A stretch of 64,000 bases of DNA from Taibaiella chishuiensis (GCF_003014535.1 NZ_PYGD01000002.1:248001-312000), one strand, 5' to 3'; shown: positions 17,141 through 26,016, numbered from the stretch's first letter. Made by a program: numbers and translations. The notes: generated from the sequence alone by a model not told the origin.

Positions 17141-19771
17141 TTAGAAATTGAGGGTATAGGCCAGCGATATGGCAATGGGTAAGAGCGAAGTGCCCGAAAG
17201 CTGGGCGTCGGTATTGCTTACGAAGTAGAAGAAGGGATTCTGCCGGTTATACACATTCAGTACGCTCAGGTTCAGTACCCCGGTTACCCCTTCTTTAAAC
17301 TGCGACAACCAGTTGACGCCAAGGTCGAGCCGGTGATAGGCCCGCAGGTCGGTAGTGGCAATAAAGGCCCTGACCTCCTTGTCGTACCAGGGCAGATCGG
17401 CCGTACGGATAATCAGGGTAGGTGGCTTGGGCTTACTCTGGAACGAAAATACAGCTGTGAGTTCCAGGTGTTTGTTGAATTTATAGGTATTGACCAGGTT
17501 CAGGTTATGCCGCCGGTCGTACTTATACAAAAAGGTCTGGCCGTAGTTGACATCGGGCAGCGTGCGTGTACTCCAGGACAGGGCATAACTCAGCCAGCCG
17601 CGGTATTTGCCCTTTGATTTACGGAGCGAAAATTCGACACCATAAGCCTCGCCATCACCGGTGGCGACCCTTGAAGCCCAGGAGCCGTAAGAAGAAACCG
17701 AGGTCACTCTCCTGAAGGTCAGGTACTCCGTTACATTTCTGGAATCCTTATAATAAGATTCTATGCAGAGGTCCAGCAGCCCGTTAAAGATCTGTCCGTT
17801 CAGACCCAGGCTGACCTGGTTGGATATCTGGGGTTTGATGGTGTCCGATGAGGGAATCCAGAAGTCGGCCGGCAACGAGGTCTGGCTCCTGGAGAGCCGG
17901 TGCAGGGCCTGTTGCATACGCGCGTAAGCCAGGTTAGCCGACCATTTTTCGTTGAACTGGTACCGCATATTAAACCTGGGTTGCAGCGATGAGTAGGATA
18001 CCTTTTCGTAAAAATACCGGTTGAAGTGCAGGCCGGCAGAGAGCCGCAATTTGGGCGAAAGCATCATATTGTCTTCCGCAAAAAAGCCGGCCTCGTTCAC
18101 GCCATTGTCATTAACGATATCCTGCAGCACGGTAGGCACAAAGATAAACGGGCGTTGCGGGGTATAGTCGACGGTAATGATCTGCCTGATACTATGCGGG
18201 TCGAAATTGTGACGCATGTAAAATATGCCGGCCTCGAATTCGTGTTTGCCACCCGGCGCATAGCGGGCCTGGAACTTGGCGGTCAGATCGGATACACCGG
18301 TAGTGATCCGCTCATTGCCCCGCCTTACATAAACGGTGTCGACAAGCTGGGATACATTGTTGTACTGGTTGCTGATCGCCAGTTTATAGGCAGAGTAGGA
18401 GATGCTCAGGTTGCTGGTAAGCGCACCGGAATAATTGTGCTGCCAACGGAATACCGCAGCCCGGTTTTCGGTATTCATCTGGATGGTCTGCTTCAGGTAT
18501 TGTCCCTCTGCGATCTGGATACTGTCGCTGGTCAGTTTGAAGCGATCCTGGGAAATATACCCGCTCAGGAAAATTTGATCTTTATCCGAAAAACGGTGGC
18601 GCAGTTTGAAGCTCAGGTCCTGGAAATAAAAATTGAGCCCCGGGGTAAACAGCCGCACATAATAATCGTGGTAACTTCTCCTGCCGGCAATGGAAAATGT
18701 GGTCTTGTTTTTTACGATAGGGCCTTCGAGGGAAAAGTCGGCGGCCATAGTGCCGACCGAAACACTGCCATGGTAATGTTCGAGGTCGCCACTTTTCAGC
18801 GTAATGTCCCATACCGAAGAGATACGCCCGCCATAACGCGCCGGGAATGCACCTTTGTAGATATTGATATCCTTTACCGCGCGGGAACTTACCGACGATA
18901 ACAAGCCGAACAGGTGGGTAGCGCCATAGATATTAACATCGTCCAGCAGCAGCAGGTTCTGGTCCGGCGAGCCGCCTCTTACGATCAGGCTGCCCGATCC
19001 GTCGTAGGCTTCCTGTATACCCGGCGCTGTTTTTACCATACTCAACAGGTCCACATCGCCCGCAAAGCGGGGCAGGAAAGAGAGCTCGCTAAAAGAGAGC
19101 TTGATCCGGCTGAGGGGAGAAAAGGGGGTAATATCGGAGGAGGCAACCACCAGGATAGAGTCGAGGCCCTCGTGGGCGACATCCATTTTTATTTTGATCA
19201 TCGGGGCATTTACACCGTGTAATACGATCTCTACGGGTTTGTAGCTCATATAACTCAGGCGCAGCTTCAGCGTGTCCGATATGGCAGGTATACTGAAATA
19301 GCCGTCCTTGTCGGTAAAGGTGCCGCCATTCTGGTGCTCCGGGTCCAGGATGGTAACGCCCTGCAGGCGTTCGCCGGTTTCTTTGTCTTCGATCACGCCT
19401 TTAAAAAGCCGGTCGGCGCCGGGGTTACGTTCTTCCCGTTCGGCGGGGCCGATCAGGATCACTTTGTGTTTTTCTTCAAAATGGAAACCGGTACCTTTTA
19501 ACAGGTAGCGGAGTACGACCGATAATTTTTCATCCTGGAAACTTTTGGCGCCTACGGGGAAATTGCGGAGCCCGGTGGTTTCGTAAGCAAAAGGCAGACC
19601 TGAGGCCTGCTGTAGTTGCAATAAACATTTATCCAGGCTCCCGGGGCCAAGGTCGAGGGTGACCCTGGTGTCCAGCAGCTGGGCATGTGCACTTATTCCT
19701 ATAAGCAGGACCGTCAGTAGTGAAAGAAGCAGCCTGGAATAAGTGTTTGCTACAAACCACCTACATACCAT
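17141..19771 (-). CDS. TonB-dependent receptor with STN and carboxypeptidase-regulatory domains (FecA-like)
   Basis: An outer-membrane receptor of 876 residues. After a signal peptide (to about residue 30, ISAHAQ) come a secretin/TonB N-terminal (STN) domain at about 40-105, a carboxypeptidase D regulatory-like domain at about 120-200 and a plug near 220-330 (VRGGSPDQNLLLLDDVNIYG). A 22-strand-type barrel ends in AISLAYTLNF. STN domains interact with FecR-type anti-sigma proteins, and FecR and ECF sigma genes lie directly upstream, so this is probably a signal-transducing uptake receptor. It is not SusC-type, and no SusD follows. The ligand is unknown; an iron chelate or small glycan or peptide would be typical. 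Confidence 0.9.
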   Translation of the reverse strand: MVCRWFVANTYSRLLLSLLTVLLIGISAHAQLLDTRVTLDLGPGSLDKCLLQLQQASGLPFAYETTGLRNFPVGAKSFQDEKLSVVLRYLLKGTGFHFEEKHKVILIGPAEREERNPGADRLFKGVIEDKETGERLQGVTILDPEHQNGGTFTDKDGYFSIPAISDTLKLRLSYMSYKPVEIVLHGVNAPMIKIKMDVAHEGLDSILVVASSDITPFSPLSRIKLSFSELSFLPRFAGDVDLLSMVKTAPGIQEAYDGSGSLIVRGGSPDQNLLLLDDVNIYGATHLFGLLSSVSSRAVKDINIYKGAFPARYGGRISSVWDITLKSGDLEHYHGSVSVGTMAADFSLEGPIVKNKTTFSIAGRRSYHDYYVRLFTPGLNFYFQDLSFKLRHRFSDKDQIFLSGYISQDRFKLTSDSIQIAEGQYLKQTIQMNTENRAAVFRWQHNYSGALTSNLSISYSAYKLAISNQYNNVSQLVDTVYVRRGNERITTGVSDLTAKFQARYAPGGKHEFEAGIFYMRHNFDPHSIRQIITVDYTPQRPFIFVPTVLQDIVNDNGVNEAGFFAEDNMMLSPKLRLSAGLHFNRYFYEKVSYSSLQPRFNMRYQFNEKWSANLAYARMQQALHRLSRSQTSLPADFWIPSSDTIKPQISNQVSLGLNGQIFNGLLDLCIESYYKDSRNVTEYLTFRRVTSVSSYGSWASRVATGDGEAYGVEFSLRKSKGKYRGWLSYALSWSTRTLPDVNYGQTFLYKYDRRHNLNLVNTYKFNKHLELTAVFSFQSKPKPPTLIIRTADLPWYDKEVRAFIATTDLRAYHRLDLGVNWLSQFKEGVTGVLNLSVLNVYNRQNPFFYFVSNTDAQLSGTSLLPIAISLAYTLNF

Positions 19772-19809
19772 TCACAAAAGAATTCTTTGTTCCTCCGGGG
19801 AAACTCTGT

Positions 19810-20778
19810 CTATTGCGTAATTTTAATGTTCTTACCATCATGTTCAAAGCTGAGACCACTCACCGAATGCAGCATATCCAGAACGGCATCTACCGTAAGA
19901 TCCCTGGAAAAGCTCATATTGAACCGGTACGGAGCCGTTTGCTTCGGATCGTATTTCAGGTTGACATGATACATGGTTTGTAATAATACGGATATTTCGC
20001 TTAACGACACAGCGTTCAGGTAAATAATTCCATTATTGTTCCAGGCTTTAACTTCCTCGGGGGCATATTTTTTCTTCCGGAACGATTTATCGTTGCAGGA
20101 ATACGATAATTTTTCCCCGGGTTTCAGCACATCGAGTTTGTCTTTGTCCTCATCAACCTGTACCAGTCCGGTAATAACACTAATCTCCACGCGTTTGGTT
20201 CCCCTGCGTACGTCAACTACGAAAGAGGTACCGAGCACCTTCACAGAAACATGTTCAGGAGTATAGACGGTAAATGGCGCCTGTTTGTTAGGCTGAACGG
20301 AAAAGTGGGCGATGCCGTCGAGGGTGACATGCCGCTCGTGGCTGGCAAAATGTTCGGGATAACGGATACTGCTTCCGCCGGATAACCATACCAGCGAACT
20401 GTCGGGCAGGGTAACCGGCAGCTGGGCGATGCCCTGGGGCGCGGTTACTTCGATCATTTGTTCTGTACCGTTACCGCTAAAGAAATAAACGCCGAGCAGG
20501 GACAGGCACACCAGCAGGGCGGCAGCCGCTGCGATAGCCTTTATCCTGAACGTAAGCCGGCGAGACTTTTGCGGAGCTGTAGCGATCCGGGCGCGGATCG
20601 CCGTATGTATATCCGATTTAATGCGCTCTTTCTCTTCGTCTGAAACGAAGGTAAGGGCCTCGATAACCGGGGGCTCGTCAAACCATTGATTTAAAAGGGC
20701 CTCTTCTGCTTCCGTACAGGTACCCAGCCTCTGCTTTTCCAGCAGCACAAGAAGTTGTTCTTTGTCTATTATTCGCAT
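19810..20778 (-). CDS. FecR family anti-sigma/signal-transduction protein
   Basis: 322 residues from ATG 20778 (MRIIDKEQ). A start ten codons earlier is possible but less natural. The N-terminal cytoplasmic part (about 1-75) binds sigma. One membrane segment lies near 78-98 (AIAAAAALLVCLSLLGVYFF). The periplasmic FecR domain (about 105-215) contains GGSSIRYPEHF and VKVLGTSFVVDVR. A DUF4974/STN-like C-terminal domain ends the protein. It relays receptor occupancy to the ECF sigma factor encoded 69 nt upstream and is followed 38 nt later by the receptor gene. Confidence 0.92.
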   Translation of the reverse strand: MRIIDKEQLLVLLEKQRLGTCTEAEEALLNQWFDEPPVIEALTFVSDEEKERIKSDIHTAIRARIATAPQKSRRLTFRIKAIAAAAALLVCLSLLGVYFFSGNGTEQMIEVTAPQGIAQLPVTLPDSSLVWLSGGSSIRYPEHFASHERHVTLDGIAHFSVQPNKQAPFTVYTPEHVSVKVLGTSFVVDVRRGTKRVEISVITGLVQVDEDKDKLDVLKPGEKLSYSCNDKSFRKKKYAPEEVKAWNNNGIIYLNAVSLSEISVLLQTMYHVNLKYDPKQTAPYRFNMSFSRDLTVDAVLDMLHSVSGLSFEHDGKNIKITQ

Positions 20779-20847
20779 AAAAAATGTATCGTTGCAAAAT
20801 GCCTGCATCGGGGCTCGTTACAAAGACAAAGCCCGGCGGCTTTAATA

Positions 20848-21444
20848 CTAGGTCGCGTTGAAAAAAATATATAAATAAATACCTAACAATATCATAATGA
20901 TTCGGTAATGTTCCAGCCCCGACCTGATTCGTTTTAAAGCATTACTCAATTGGTTCTTTACAGTTTGTTCGGACAAAGACAATTTTTGGGCTACTTCGGC
21001 GATCGAATACCCTTCTTCCTTGTTCAGGGTAAATACATCTTTCATCTTGTCGGGCAGCTTGCCGATTTCGCCGAGATAGAGTTGCCGCAATTCCTTTTCA
21101 CTATACCGTTCCTGTACTTCGAATCCCGCCACCGGCGCTTGTACCGCTGCATTATGATTGTGTTTCTTCTTGGTATTGAGCGACCGGATATGGTTAAAAA
21201 CCCGGTTGCGGAGCGCTACCTTAATATAGCCCTCCAGTGTTTCCGTTATATTGATCTGCTCCCGCTTTACCCAAAGGTCCACGAATAGCTCCTGGACGAT
21301 GTCCTTGGCGCTTTCCTGGTCGAGCAGGTGCCAGTAGCAGGTCTTGTACGACTGCTCCCAATACCTGTTGTACAGGATTTCGAAGGCGGCAGCGTCCTCC
21401 TGCTTGACCAAAAGCCAGAGTTCTATATCTGATAGTGCGTTCAA
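20848..21444 (-). CDS. FecI-like ECF RNA polymerase sigma-70 factor
   Basis: A 198-residue sigma factor of the Bacteroidota FecI-like group. Region 2 is at about 20-90 (LLDQESAKDIVQELFVDLW) and region 4 at about 120-180 (FTLNKEEGYSIAEVAQKLSLS then QTVKNQLSNALKRIR). The last 20 residues are hydrophobic, which is frequent in this group. It is the first gene of the sigma/FecR/receptor unit and should direct transcription of the receptor when the ligand binds. Confidence 0.93.
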   Translation of the reverse strand: MNALSDIELWLLVKQEDAAAFEILYNRYWEQSYKTCYWHLLDQESAKDIVQELFVDLWVKREQINITETLEGYIKVALRNRVFNHIRSLNTKKKHNHNAAVQAPVAGFEVQERYSEKELRQLYLGEIGKLPDKMKDVFTLNKEEGYSIAEVAQKLSLSEQTVKNQLSNALKRIRSGLEHYRIIMILLGIYLYIFFNAT

Positions 21445-21820
21445 AAAAGATGATTAAAACAAATGAGTTATTAAAATGATGGCTATTGGTTTAAGACCCC
21501 TGTCGTATTAAAGCACTAAAGATAATACAAAAATGTAACGCACAAATATTTACCCTGAAGAGGCCGTCCACGGCCATTTTCAGGGTTTCCCGGATTTTTT
21601 TTTCGAAAAAATGAGCGTCTGCCTAGTACGATCTTTTTGACGCTGTGTCTTTAAAGTATAGCCCCCCGTTATACAGCACGTATAACAGTACAGGGGGACA
21701 CAGATCGGGACAAAAGCCGGCAAGGATAGCAAGAATAAAAAGTATTCCCGGATTTCGCAGGCCAGGTGCCGGAAACTGAAAGAGAGGACTAAGTGGAATA
21801 CTCTGTTTAAACAAGATTTT
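21445..21820. other. Intergenic region with an isolated hairpin
   Basis: CCCTGAA (21553-21559) pairs with TTCAGGG (21579-21585), with inner GGCCGT/ACGGCC arms. A T-run on the plus strand follows at 21595-21604. No plus-strand gene ends nearby, so its role is unclear. The open frames here on the minus strand lack coding features. Confidence 0.4.
21516..21524 (-). promoter_or_regulatory. Candidate promoter of the sigma/FecR/receptor unit
   Basis: The minus strand reads TATCTTTAG, close to TAnnTTTG, with a TTG 18 nt upstream. It lies about 72 nt before the sigma start codon. Confidence 0.4.
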
Positions 21821-22021
21821 ATGAAAAAGTCAAAAGTAATAATCACCGGTATGCGCCTGCTCCTGTTGCTGGGATTGTTTCTTTTGGGAAAAGAAGTGGG
21901 CGCTTTGGCGATCCCGGGTAAACGACAGGCGGAGACTCCGACTTCCGACCTCGTAGTTAAATCCTGCGGTATGGTGCTGAAAGTGTCCGGACAAATGGTA
22001 AACCCGGAGCGGGATAAGTGA
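21821..22021 (+). CDS. Small protein with N-terminal signal or membrane segment
   Basis: A 66-residue ORF from ATG 21821. A basic start (MKKSKVIITGMR) is followed by LLLLLGLFLLG, consistent with a signal peptide or single membrane helix. The rest is a short polar tail with one Cys. No family was recognised. It stands alone between the sigma gene (divergent) and the OrfA-like gene. It could be a leader or micropeptide, or a chance ORF. Confidence 0.4.
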   Translation: MKKSKVIITGMRLLLLLGLFLLGKEVGALAIPGKRQAETPTSDLVVKSCGMVLKVSGQMVNPERDK

Positions 22022-22126
22022 CGTGAGGTTTGAATTTGGAACGATAGAGCACGGTCTTTGCAGGCCGGGAACAAGGGAAAAAGGTAATATCGAACATCAA
22101 TAGAGGGGGAACATTATTATTAACCT

Positions 22127-22468
22127 ATGTACGGTATCCGTAAGATGCCGGAATACATGAACAATAATCCTGTTTACGCAATGGAAATAAAAGAGATAAA
22201 ACGGACAAGACCGACCAAAAGAAAACTGATCCAGGCATTTGAAGAATTTAAGGATGGCAGATCGTGGGAAGACATTTGTAAAGAAATGGAAATATACTGG
22301 GATTCCAACTCAAAGTACAACGGAATGGTGATCGCCGATATCAAGCGGTTAAAAGAACTTGAGGTGGAAAATGCAAGGCTGAGAGATATGTATGTATCGC
22401 TAAGCCTGGCCTATACCGAACTAAAAAATAAAACAGGAATTGCGCTTGAAATGGGATTCGAATCCTAA
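22127..22468 (+). CDS. Orphan IS3-family OrfA-like protein
   Basis: A 113-residue protein. Its residues about 37-105 align with IS3-family OrfA: GRSWEDICKEM matches the helix before the OrfA HTH, and KYNGMVIADIKRLKELEVEN then RLRDMYVSLSL matches the conserved KYGGM...KRLKELE.EN.RLKKMYADLSL leucine zipper. The DNA-reading helix, normally of the ISKSTFYNW type, is replaced by IYWDSNS. No OrfB integrase or terminal inverted repeat follows in the next 220 nt before a terminator. It is therefore either a decayed IS relic or an OrfA domain kept for another role. Starts at ATG 22127, 22145, 22157 or 22181 are all possible. Confidence 0.65.
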   Translation: MYGIRKMPEYMNNNPVYAMEIKEIKRTRPTKRKLIQAFEEFKDGRSWEDICKEMEIYWDSNSKYNGMVIADIKRLKELEVENARLRDMYVSLSLAYTELKNKTGIALEMGFES

Positions 22469-22611
22469 GCAGCGTTCCGGAACATATTGATGGTTCTTCC
22501 GGGTTAAATGGGGTAAAAATAGCCGTTTACGGCGGCCCGGCCGAACCATCTCCTTTTTTGTTGATCAATAGAATAAGCTCAAGGCGATTTAGACTGGATT
22601 TTATGCACTCA

Positions 22612-22645
22612 AAAAAGACGTACGCGAGTACGTCTTTTTCTTTTT
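22612..22645 (+). terminator. Rho-independent terminator downstream of the OrfA-like gene
   Basis: AAAAAGACGTAC (22612-22623) and GTACGTCTTTTT (22628-22639) form a perfect 12-bp stem with a GCGA loop, followed by a T-rich run. Confidence 0.88.
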
Positions 22646-22782
22646 TGTATCGTGCTTGTGTATTGTAAAAAACGGCGCTTCGGGGTTCTCAGGGATCAAG
22701 CGGAATTCCTGTGGGATTAATAAAAAGGGTTGTTCTTAAAACGAATCATCATTTGGCCAGATCCTTATTTATTTGCTTAGCT

Positions 22783-22805
22783 ATTCGTAGTGTCTCGCTA
22801 CGAAT
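22783..22805. repeat. REP-like hairpin TTCGTAG-N7-CTACGAA
   Basis: A perfect 7-bp stem within copy 1. Related hairpins lie at 27434-27456 and 27996-28017, and a degenerate one near 27247. Confidence 0.6.
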
Positions 22806-22946
22806 TTACCAAGCTTGGCAGTTACTACTATTTGCAGCAGTGGAATGGGATCAGGCGGAATTTCTGGGGGGGATTAAGGATCGAGTCTGCAGATCTGTTC
22901 GCATGTTATTTATTCAAGGGAAATTAATAGGGAGCGCTTTAGTTAT

Positions 22947-23315
22947 TCAGGGTAGATAAATATACCGTAATATCAGTTCCTTGCCGGCGAATGTGATGTT
23001 GTGCATTTCATTTTTTCTCGCAGCGATACGGCGACGCAGCGAACGGGTGCATATTGGTCGTAACATCTGGTCACTAACCGCGTAGAAATGCTTTGCCCAA
23101 CGCCCATTACATGCACTGCCGGGACGCCAAGCCAGGAAACAACCAAACATACCGACCTTTAGAAAAAGGGCGTTAATAAACCGCGTAGCGCTCATGAGCA
23201 CCAACAGAAAAATAAAAAATACGGCGAATAAATGCCGCAGGACGCCGTATAGAAAGAAATACAGTTCCCACAGTCTGGCCCTGTACTTTAGTTCATTCGT
23301 CATTCCTTCGTCCAT
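22947..23315 (-). CDS. Doubtful ORF inside repeat copy 1
   Basis: A 122-residue frame starting MDEGMTNELKYRARLWELYF with a hydrophobic segment (LFAVFFIFLLVLM). The same frame in repeat copy 2 is broken by one extra T in a T-run, at about residue 32. Among the first 40 codons I count at least three amino-acid changes between copies, so there is no sign of purifying selection. The C-terminal third crosses the GCAGCGATACGG repeat block. It is probably not a functional gene. Confidence 0.2.
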   Translation of the reverse strand: MDEGMTNELKYRARLWELYFFLYGVLRHLFAVFFIFLLVLMSATRFINALFLKVGMFGCFLAWRPGSACNGRWAKHFYAVSDQMLRPICTRSLRRRIAARKNEMHNITFAGKELILRYIYLP

Positions 23316-23542
23316 TTTTTTACTACTGCCCGGACTTATTTCTTTTAGGCGTACAAGGCATTTTTAGCACTTTTTCTACAGTCTTGATTTTTGCTTCTTT
23401 GTATTAAGACAAAGAAGAATAAAAAATCAGGGTAAGTACACCGGAGTACCCCAACTTTTCCGCTTGATCCGTGGAATGCGCGTTTTTTTCTTGCAGCGAT
23501 GCGGCGACGCAGCGGGCTGTTCCCTTTACGTTTGATCCGTTC

Positions 23543-23923
23543 TCAGCCCTGTTTTACCCGTGCAGTATTTTCAAAAATAATGTTGGTGAGCAGAGCCCTG
23601 TCTTCCGATGAAAAATGAGCATGCCCGATGCCGACCAGTTGTGCATAAAGTCCTTCGGCGGGTTGTGTAAAAGTGCTGTAGGCATAGTCTACCAGTCCGT
23701 CGACATATTTTTGGCCGGCGCCCATCCCGGTTAATTTCCCGGCTACGAAACCGTTAATGGTTTCGATGTCCAGGAAACAAAGCAGGCGGCCTACACCAAA
23801 GCAATACCCGTAATAGGTCAGGCCGAATACATTGAACAAGGTCTCGTCCTGTAAGTCCCACCGCGGGTCGGTAACGACGGTATGGAATAACTGTTCTGCT
23901 TTTTCCTGAAATACGGTTTCCAT
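23543..23923 (-). CDS. Hypothetical protein
   Basis: A 126-residue soluble-looking protein with no signal peptide, rich in aromatics (FNVFGLTYYGYCFGVGRLL) and predicted mostly helical from its composition. I recognise no family. The start METVFQEKAEQ at ATG 23923 is the only good one. It is 35 nt downstream of the ankyrin gene on the same strand, so the two are likely co-transcribed. Both lie between the two copies of the inverted-end repeat, so they may have been acquired together. Confidence 0.62.
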   Translation of the reverse strand: METVFQEKAEQLFHTVVTDPRWDLQDETLFNVFGLTYYGYCFGVGRLLCFLDIETINGFVAGKLTGMGAGQKYVDGLVDYAYSTFTQPAEGLYAQLVGIGHAHFSSEDRALLTNIIFENTARVKQG

Positions 23924-23958
23924 TTCTTCTTCGTTTTGATAATACCTCTAAGGTATCG

Positions 23959-25023
23959 TTATCGTTTATAATCCGGTTGGTCCAGCAAAACAGGGTCCGG
24001 GTTCATCAATACCCAGCGGTTGGCCAGTTCACAAAGGTAATTAAGCGTATCGGTGGGTGCGTCGCCGCTTTTACGGATATCGTGTACCTGTAACGCAAGT
24101 TCCGCAAGTGTACCGGTGTCCAGCGCATTACCCGAAGACAGGTGATGCAGGTAAGCATCCAGCATTTTCTTAAAGTCCAGATGCCAGTTGCCGCCGCCAT
24201 TGCGGTATATTTCATCCCGCACTTTGCCGGCAATGCGCACCACCTCGCCCTGTACTGTTTTAGCCGGGCCTTTCGACGGTACCAGCAGTTCCCATAATTC
24301 CTCGAACTGTTTGGGCCAGGTGTCGCCGCTTACGGTAATGGGCGATACGCCATCGTGCATCACGCGTTTTTTAACGGGTGTTACCTGGTACATTTCGTAC
24401 AGGGTAGTCAGGGCCCGGTCCGTATCTTCGAGGTAGTCCTTATTGAAATTCTGGCGGTGAAATTCGAAATCTTCTCCCCGGCGGGTAATGGCGTCTTTCA
24501 TCTTTTGCGTTATCGGATCACCATCCTTAAGTAACATTTTCGACAGGGTTACCAGGTTGACCAGGTCGATATTGCTGGCACGGGTCAGCGCGCATTCCAG
24601 TGGTGTTTGTCGTTGCCCATCGAGTGCCTGCGTATCGGCGCCATGGGCGATCAATTGTTCCGCAGCTGCGGTATTAAAGCCGCTTCCTGCTGCAAAGTGT
24701 AGCGGGGTAGAACCGTATTGGTCCACCGCGTGTACATTGGCGCCCAGTTCGAGCAATACAGATACGTCGCCGCTGCGGGACATGGCATGCCGGTGCAGGG
24801 CGGTACGGTTATAGGTGTCGACGGCTTCCAGGTCGGCCCCGTTTTGTACCAGCCAGCGCACCAGTTCGCCTGGTACCCAATGAAAACTCAGTGCCGTCGC
24901 TTTGCCATAACCGCCTCTTGCATCCGGTTCGCAGGTGTCAAATACCCTGATCAGTGCAGGCATATCTTTTTTTTCGATCAGGGTGTCAAAATCTTTGGGT
25001 AAGGTCTTTTTTTTCTTTGCCAT
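23959..25023 (-). CDS. Ankyrin-repeat protein
   Basis: A 354-residue cytoplasmic protein. Residues about 30-170 hold ankyrin repeats, seen as NGADLEAVDTYNRTALH, GANVHAVDQYGSTPLHFAA and HGADTQALDGQRQTPLECA. The C-terminal half (about 190-354) has no recognised motif and is charged and helical. Ankyrin repeats mediate protein binding; the partner is unknown. The adjacent 126-residue protein, 35 nt downstream, is the obvious candidate. Confidence 0.85.
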   Translation of the reverse strand: MAKKKKTLPKDFDTLIEKKDMPALIRVFDTCEPDARGGYGKATALSFHWVPGELVRWLVQNGADLEAVDTYNRTALHRHAMSRSGDVSVLLELGANVHAVDQYGSTPLHFAAGSGFNTAAAEQLIAHGADTQALDGQRQTPLECALTRASNIDLVNLVTLSKMLLKDGDPITQKMKDAITRRGEDFEFHRQNFNKDYLEDTDRALTTLYEMYQVTPVKKRVMHDGVSPITVSGDTWPKQFEELWELLVPSKGPAKTVQGEVVRIAGKVRDEIYRNGGGNWHLDFKKMLDAYLHHLSSGNALDTGTLAELALQVHDIRKSGDAPTDTLNYLCELANRWVLMNPDPVLLDQPDYKR

Positions 25024-25362
25024 GGTTTGTTGTTTATAATGCAGGCCAGCCGTCTGTTTCCTTTTATTAGGCTAAAACGCCGGTATATAACGCCGGAAAG
25101 GGCTACAAGTTCAAATATAGCCTAAAGCCGGCAGCTGGCCGGACAACCGTAAAAGTGTTATTTTCGATGTTGGATAGGAGATGTGAGAAAAAGTGTTCCC
25201 GCAGCTGTCATGCTTCGTCACAATTACTTCAATAAAGCCAGCTAACTGAAGCGCTTCTGCTAATACATGTCCCTTTATCAAAGCCAGCTAACCGGTGAGA
25301 TCCTTCGCTGCGCTCAGGATGACATCAACCCTCCAACATCTAACATCTAACATCTCAATACT
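25024..25362. other. Intergenic region with short direct repeats
   Basis: AAAGCCAGCTAAC occurs twice (near 25236 and 25280), and CATCTAA-type units recur just before the next start codon. No open frame with coding features was seen. It must hold the divergent promoters of the ankyrin and Crp/Fnr genes. Confidence 0.45.
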
Positions 25363-25932
25363 ATGAATCCGCTATTCGACTATCTCAGCCTGTTTACCCA
25401 TATACCCGGCGAAGACCGCGAGGCGATCAGCGCCTGTGCCCGGTTGCGCGATGTAGGCGAGGGGGAGGTTTTACTACAGGCGGGCAAGCCTGCCCGCGAG
25501 TTTTTCTTTATCTGCAGCGGGGTATTGAAGATCGTAACTACCAACGAAAAAGGTGTTGATGTCGTCCTGCATTTTCTGAAGGAGCACCAGTTCTGTACCA
25601 TTCTCGATAGCCTGAATCGTGGTGTTATCGCGGAAGAAAGTATTGCAGCGGCCTGCCCGGCATCCCTTATCGTATTCCCGAGAGCCGACCTGTTCCGGCT
25701 TTACGATCGCTTTCCTTATTTCAAAACCCTGATCGGCGAGATTACCCAACAGGCCCTGCTGGCCAAGATACAGGCCCGTAATGCTTACCTGGGCGAAGAC
25801 GCCACTACCCGGTACCGAAAATTCCTGATGCGGCAGCCGGATATCGCCCTCAAAGTATCCCAGGCCGATATCGCTTCTTACCTCGGGGTCACGCAACAAT
25901 CGCTCAGCCGCATCCGGCGTAATATACGTTGA
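25363..25932 (+). CDS. Crp/Fnr family transcriptional regulator
   Basis: A 189-residue regulator. The cyclic-nucleotide-binding fold is at about 15-120, with GKPAREFFFICSGVLKIV and an Arg/Phe-rich phosphate-cassette-like region. A C-terminal HTH (about 145-189) ends QADIASYLGVTQQSLSRIRR. No cysteine cluster for an Fe-S centre is present. An SDR gene follows 84 nt downstream, with a 16-bp palindrome in the gap. Another member of this family is encoded at 62356-62922. Confidence 0.9.
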   Translation: MNPLFDYLSLFTHIPGEDREAISACARLRDVGEGEVLLQAGKPAREFFFICSGVLKIVTTNEKGVDVVLHFLKEHQFCTILDSLNRGVIAEESIAAACPASLIVFPRADLFRLYDRFPYFKTLIGEITQQALLAKIQARNAYLGEDATTRYRKFLMRQPDIALKVSQADIASYLGVTQQSLSRIRRNIR

Positions 25933-25950
25933 GGATAGCGGTTTTCTCTT

Positions 25951-25966
25951 TTTACCATTTGGTAAA
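25951..25966. promoter_or_regulatory. Palindromic operator candidate upstream of the SDR gene
   Basis: TTTACCA-TT-TGGTAAA is a perfect inverted repeat 19 nt after the Crp/Fnr stop and about 50 nt before ATG 26017. It continues as TAAC, and 15 of 20 positions match the palindrome at 59852-59871. Confidence 0.5.
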
Positions 25967-26016
25967 TAACCTGCAGACTACGGTGCCGAATTTTGCTTTA
26001 TAAAAATAAAGTGATC

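Larger units (their letters stand above)
22693..23470. repeat. Repeat element with inverted ends, copy 1 (778 bp)
   Basis: The element opens with GGATCAAGCGGAA and closes with its exact reverse complement TTCCGCTTGATCC. The same sequence recurs in the same orientation at 27344-27946. Shared parts include a TTCGTAG/CTACGAA hairpin, a block around GCAGCGATACGGCGACGCAG, and the tail up to GCTTCTTTGTATTAAGACAAA. Copy 1 carries about 160 bp extra in the middle, beginning at an internal near-copy of the end (GGATCAGGCGGAA, 22848-22860), which suggests nesting. The ends resemble a non-autonomous transposable element, but no target duplication is visible here. Confidence 0.7.

Noticed and set aside
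17141-21444. SusCD-type polysaccharide utilisation locus
   Set aside because: The receptor has an STN domain and FecI/FecR partners, but no SusD gene or glycoside hydrolase is nearby, so FecA-like signalling uptake fits better.
21580-22074. 164-residue minus-strand ORF upstream of the sigma gene
   Set aside because: It runs antisense to the small plus-strand ORF, has no domain or plausible start, and its composition is not coding-like.
22680-23480. CRISPR array, considered because of repeated short blocks
   Set aside because: The repeats are few, unevenly spaced and part of a large two-copy element; there are no regular spacers and no cas genes in the window.
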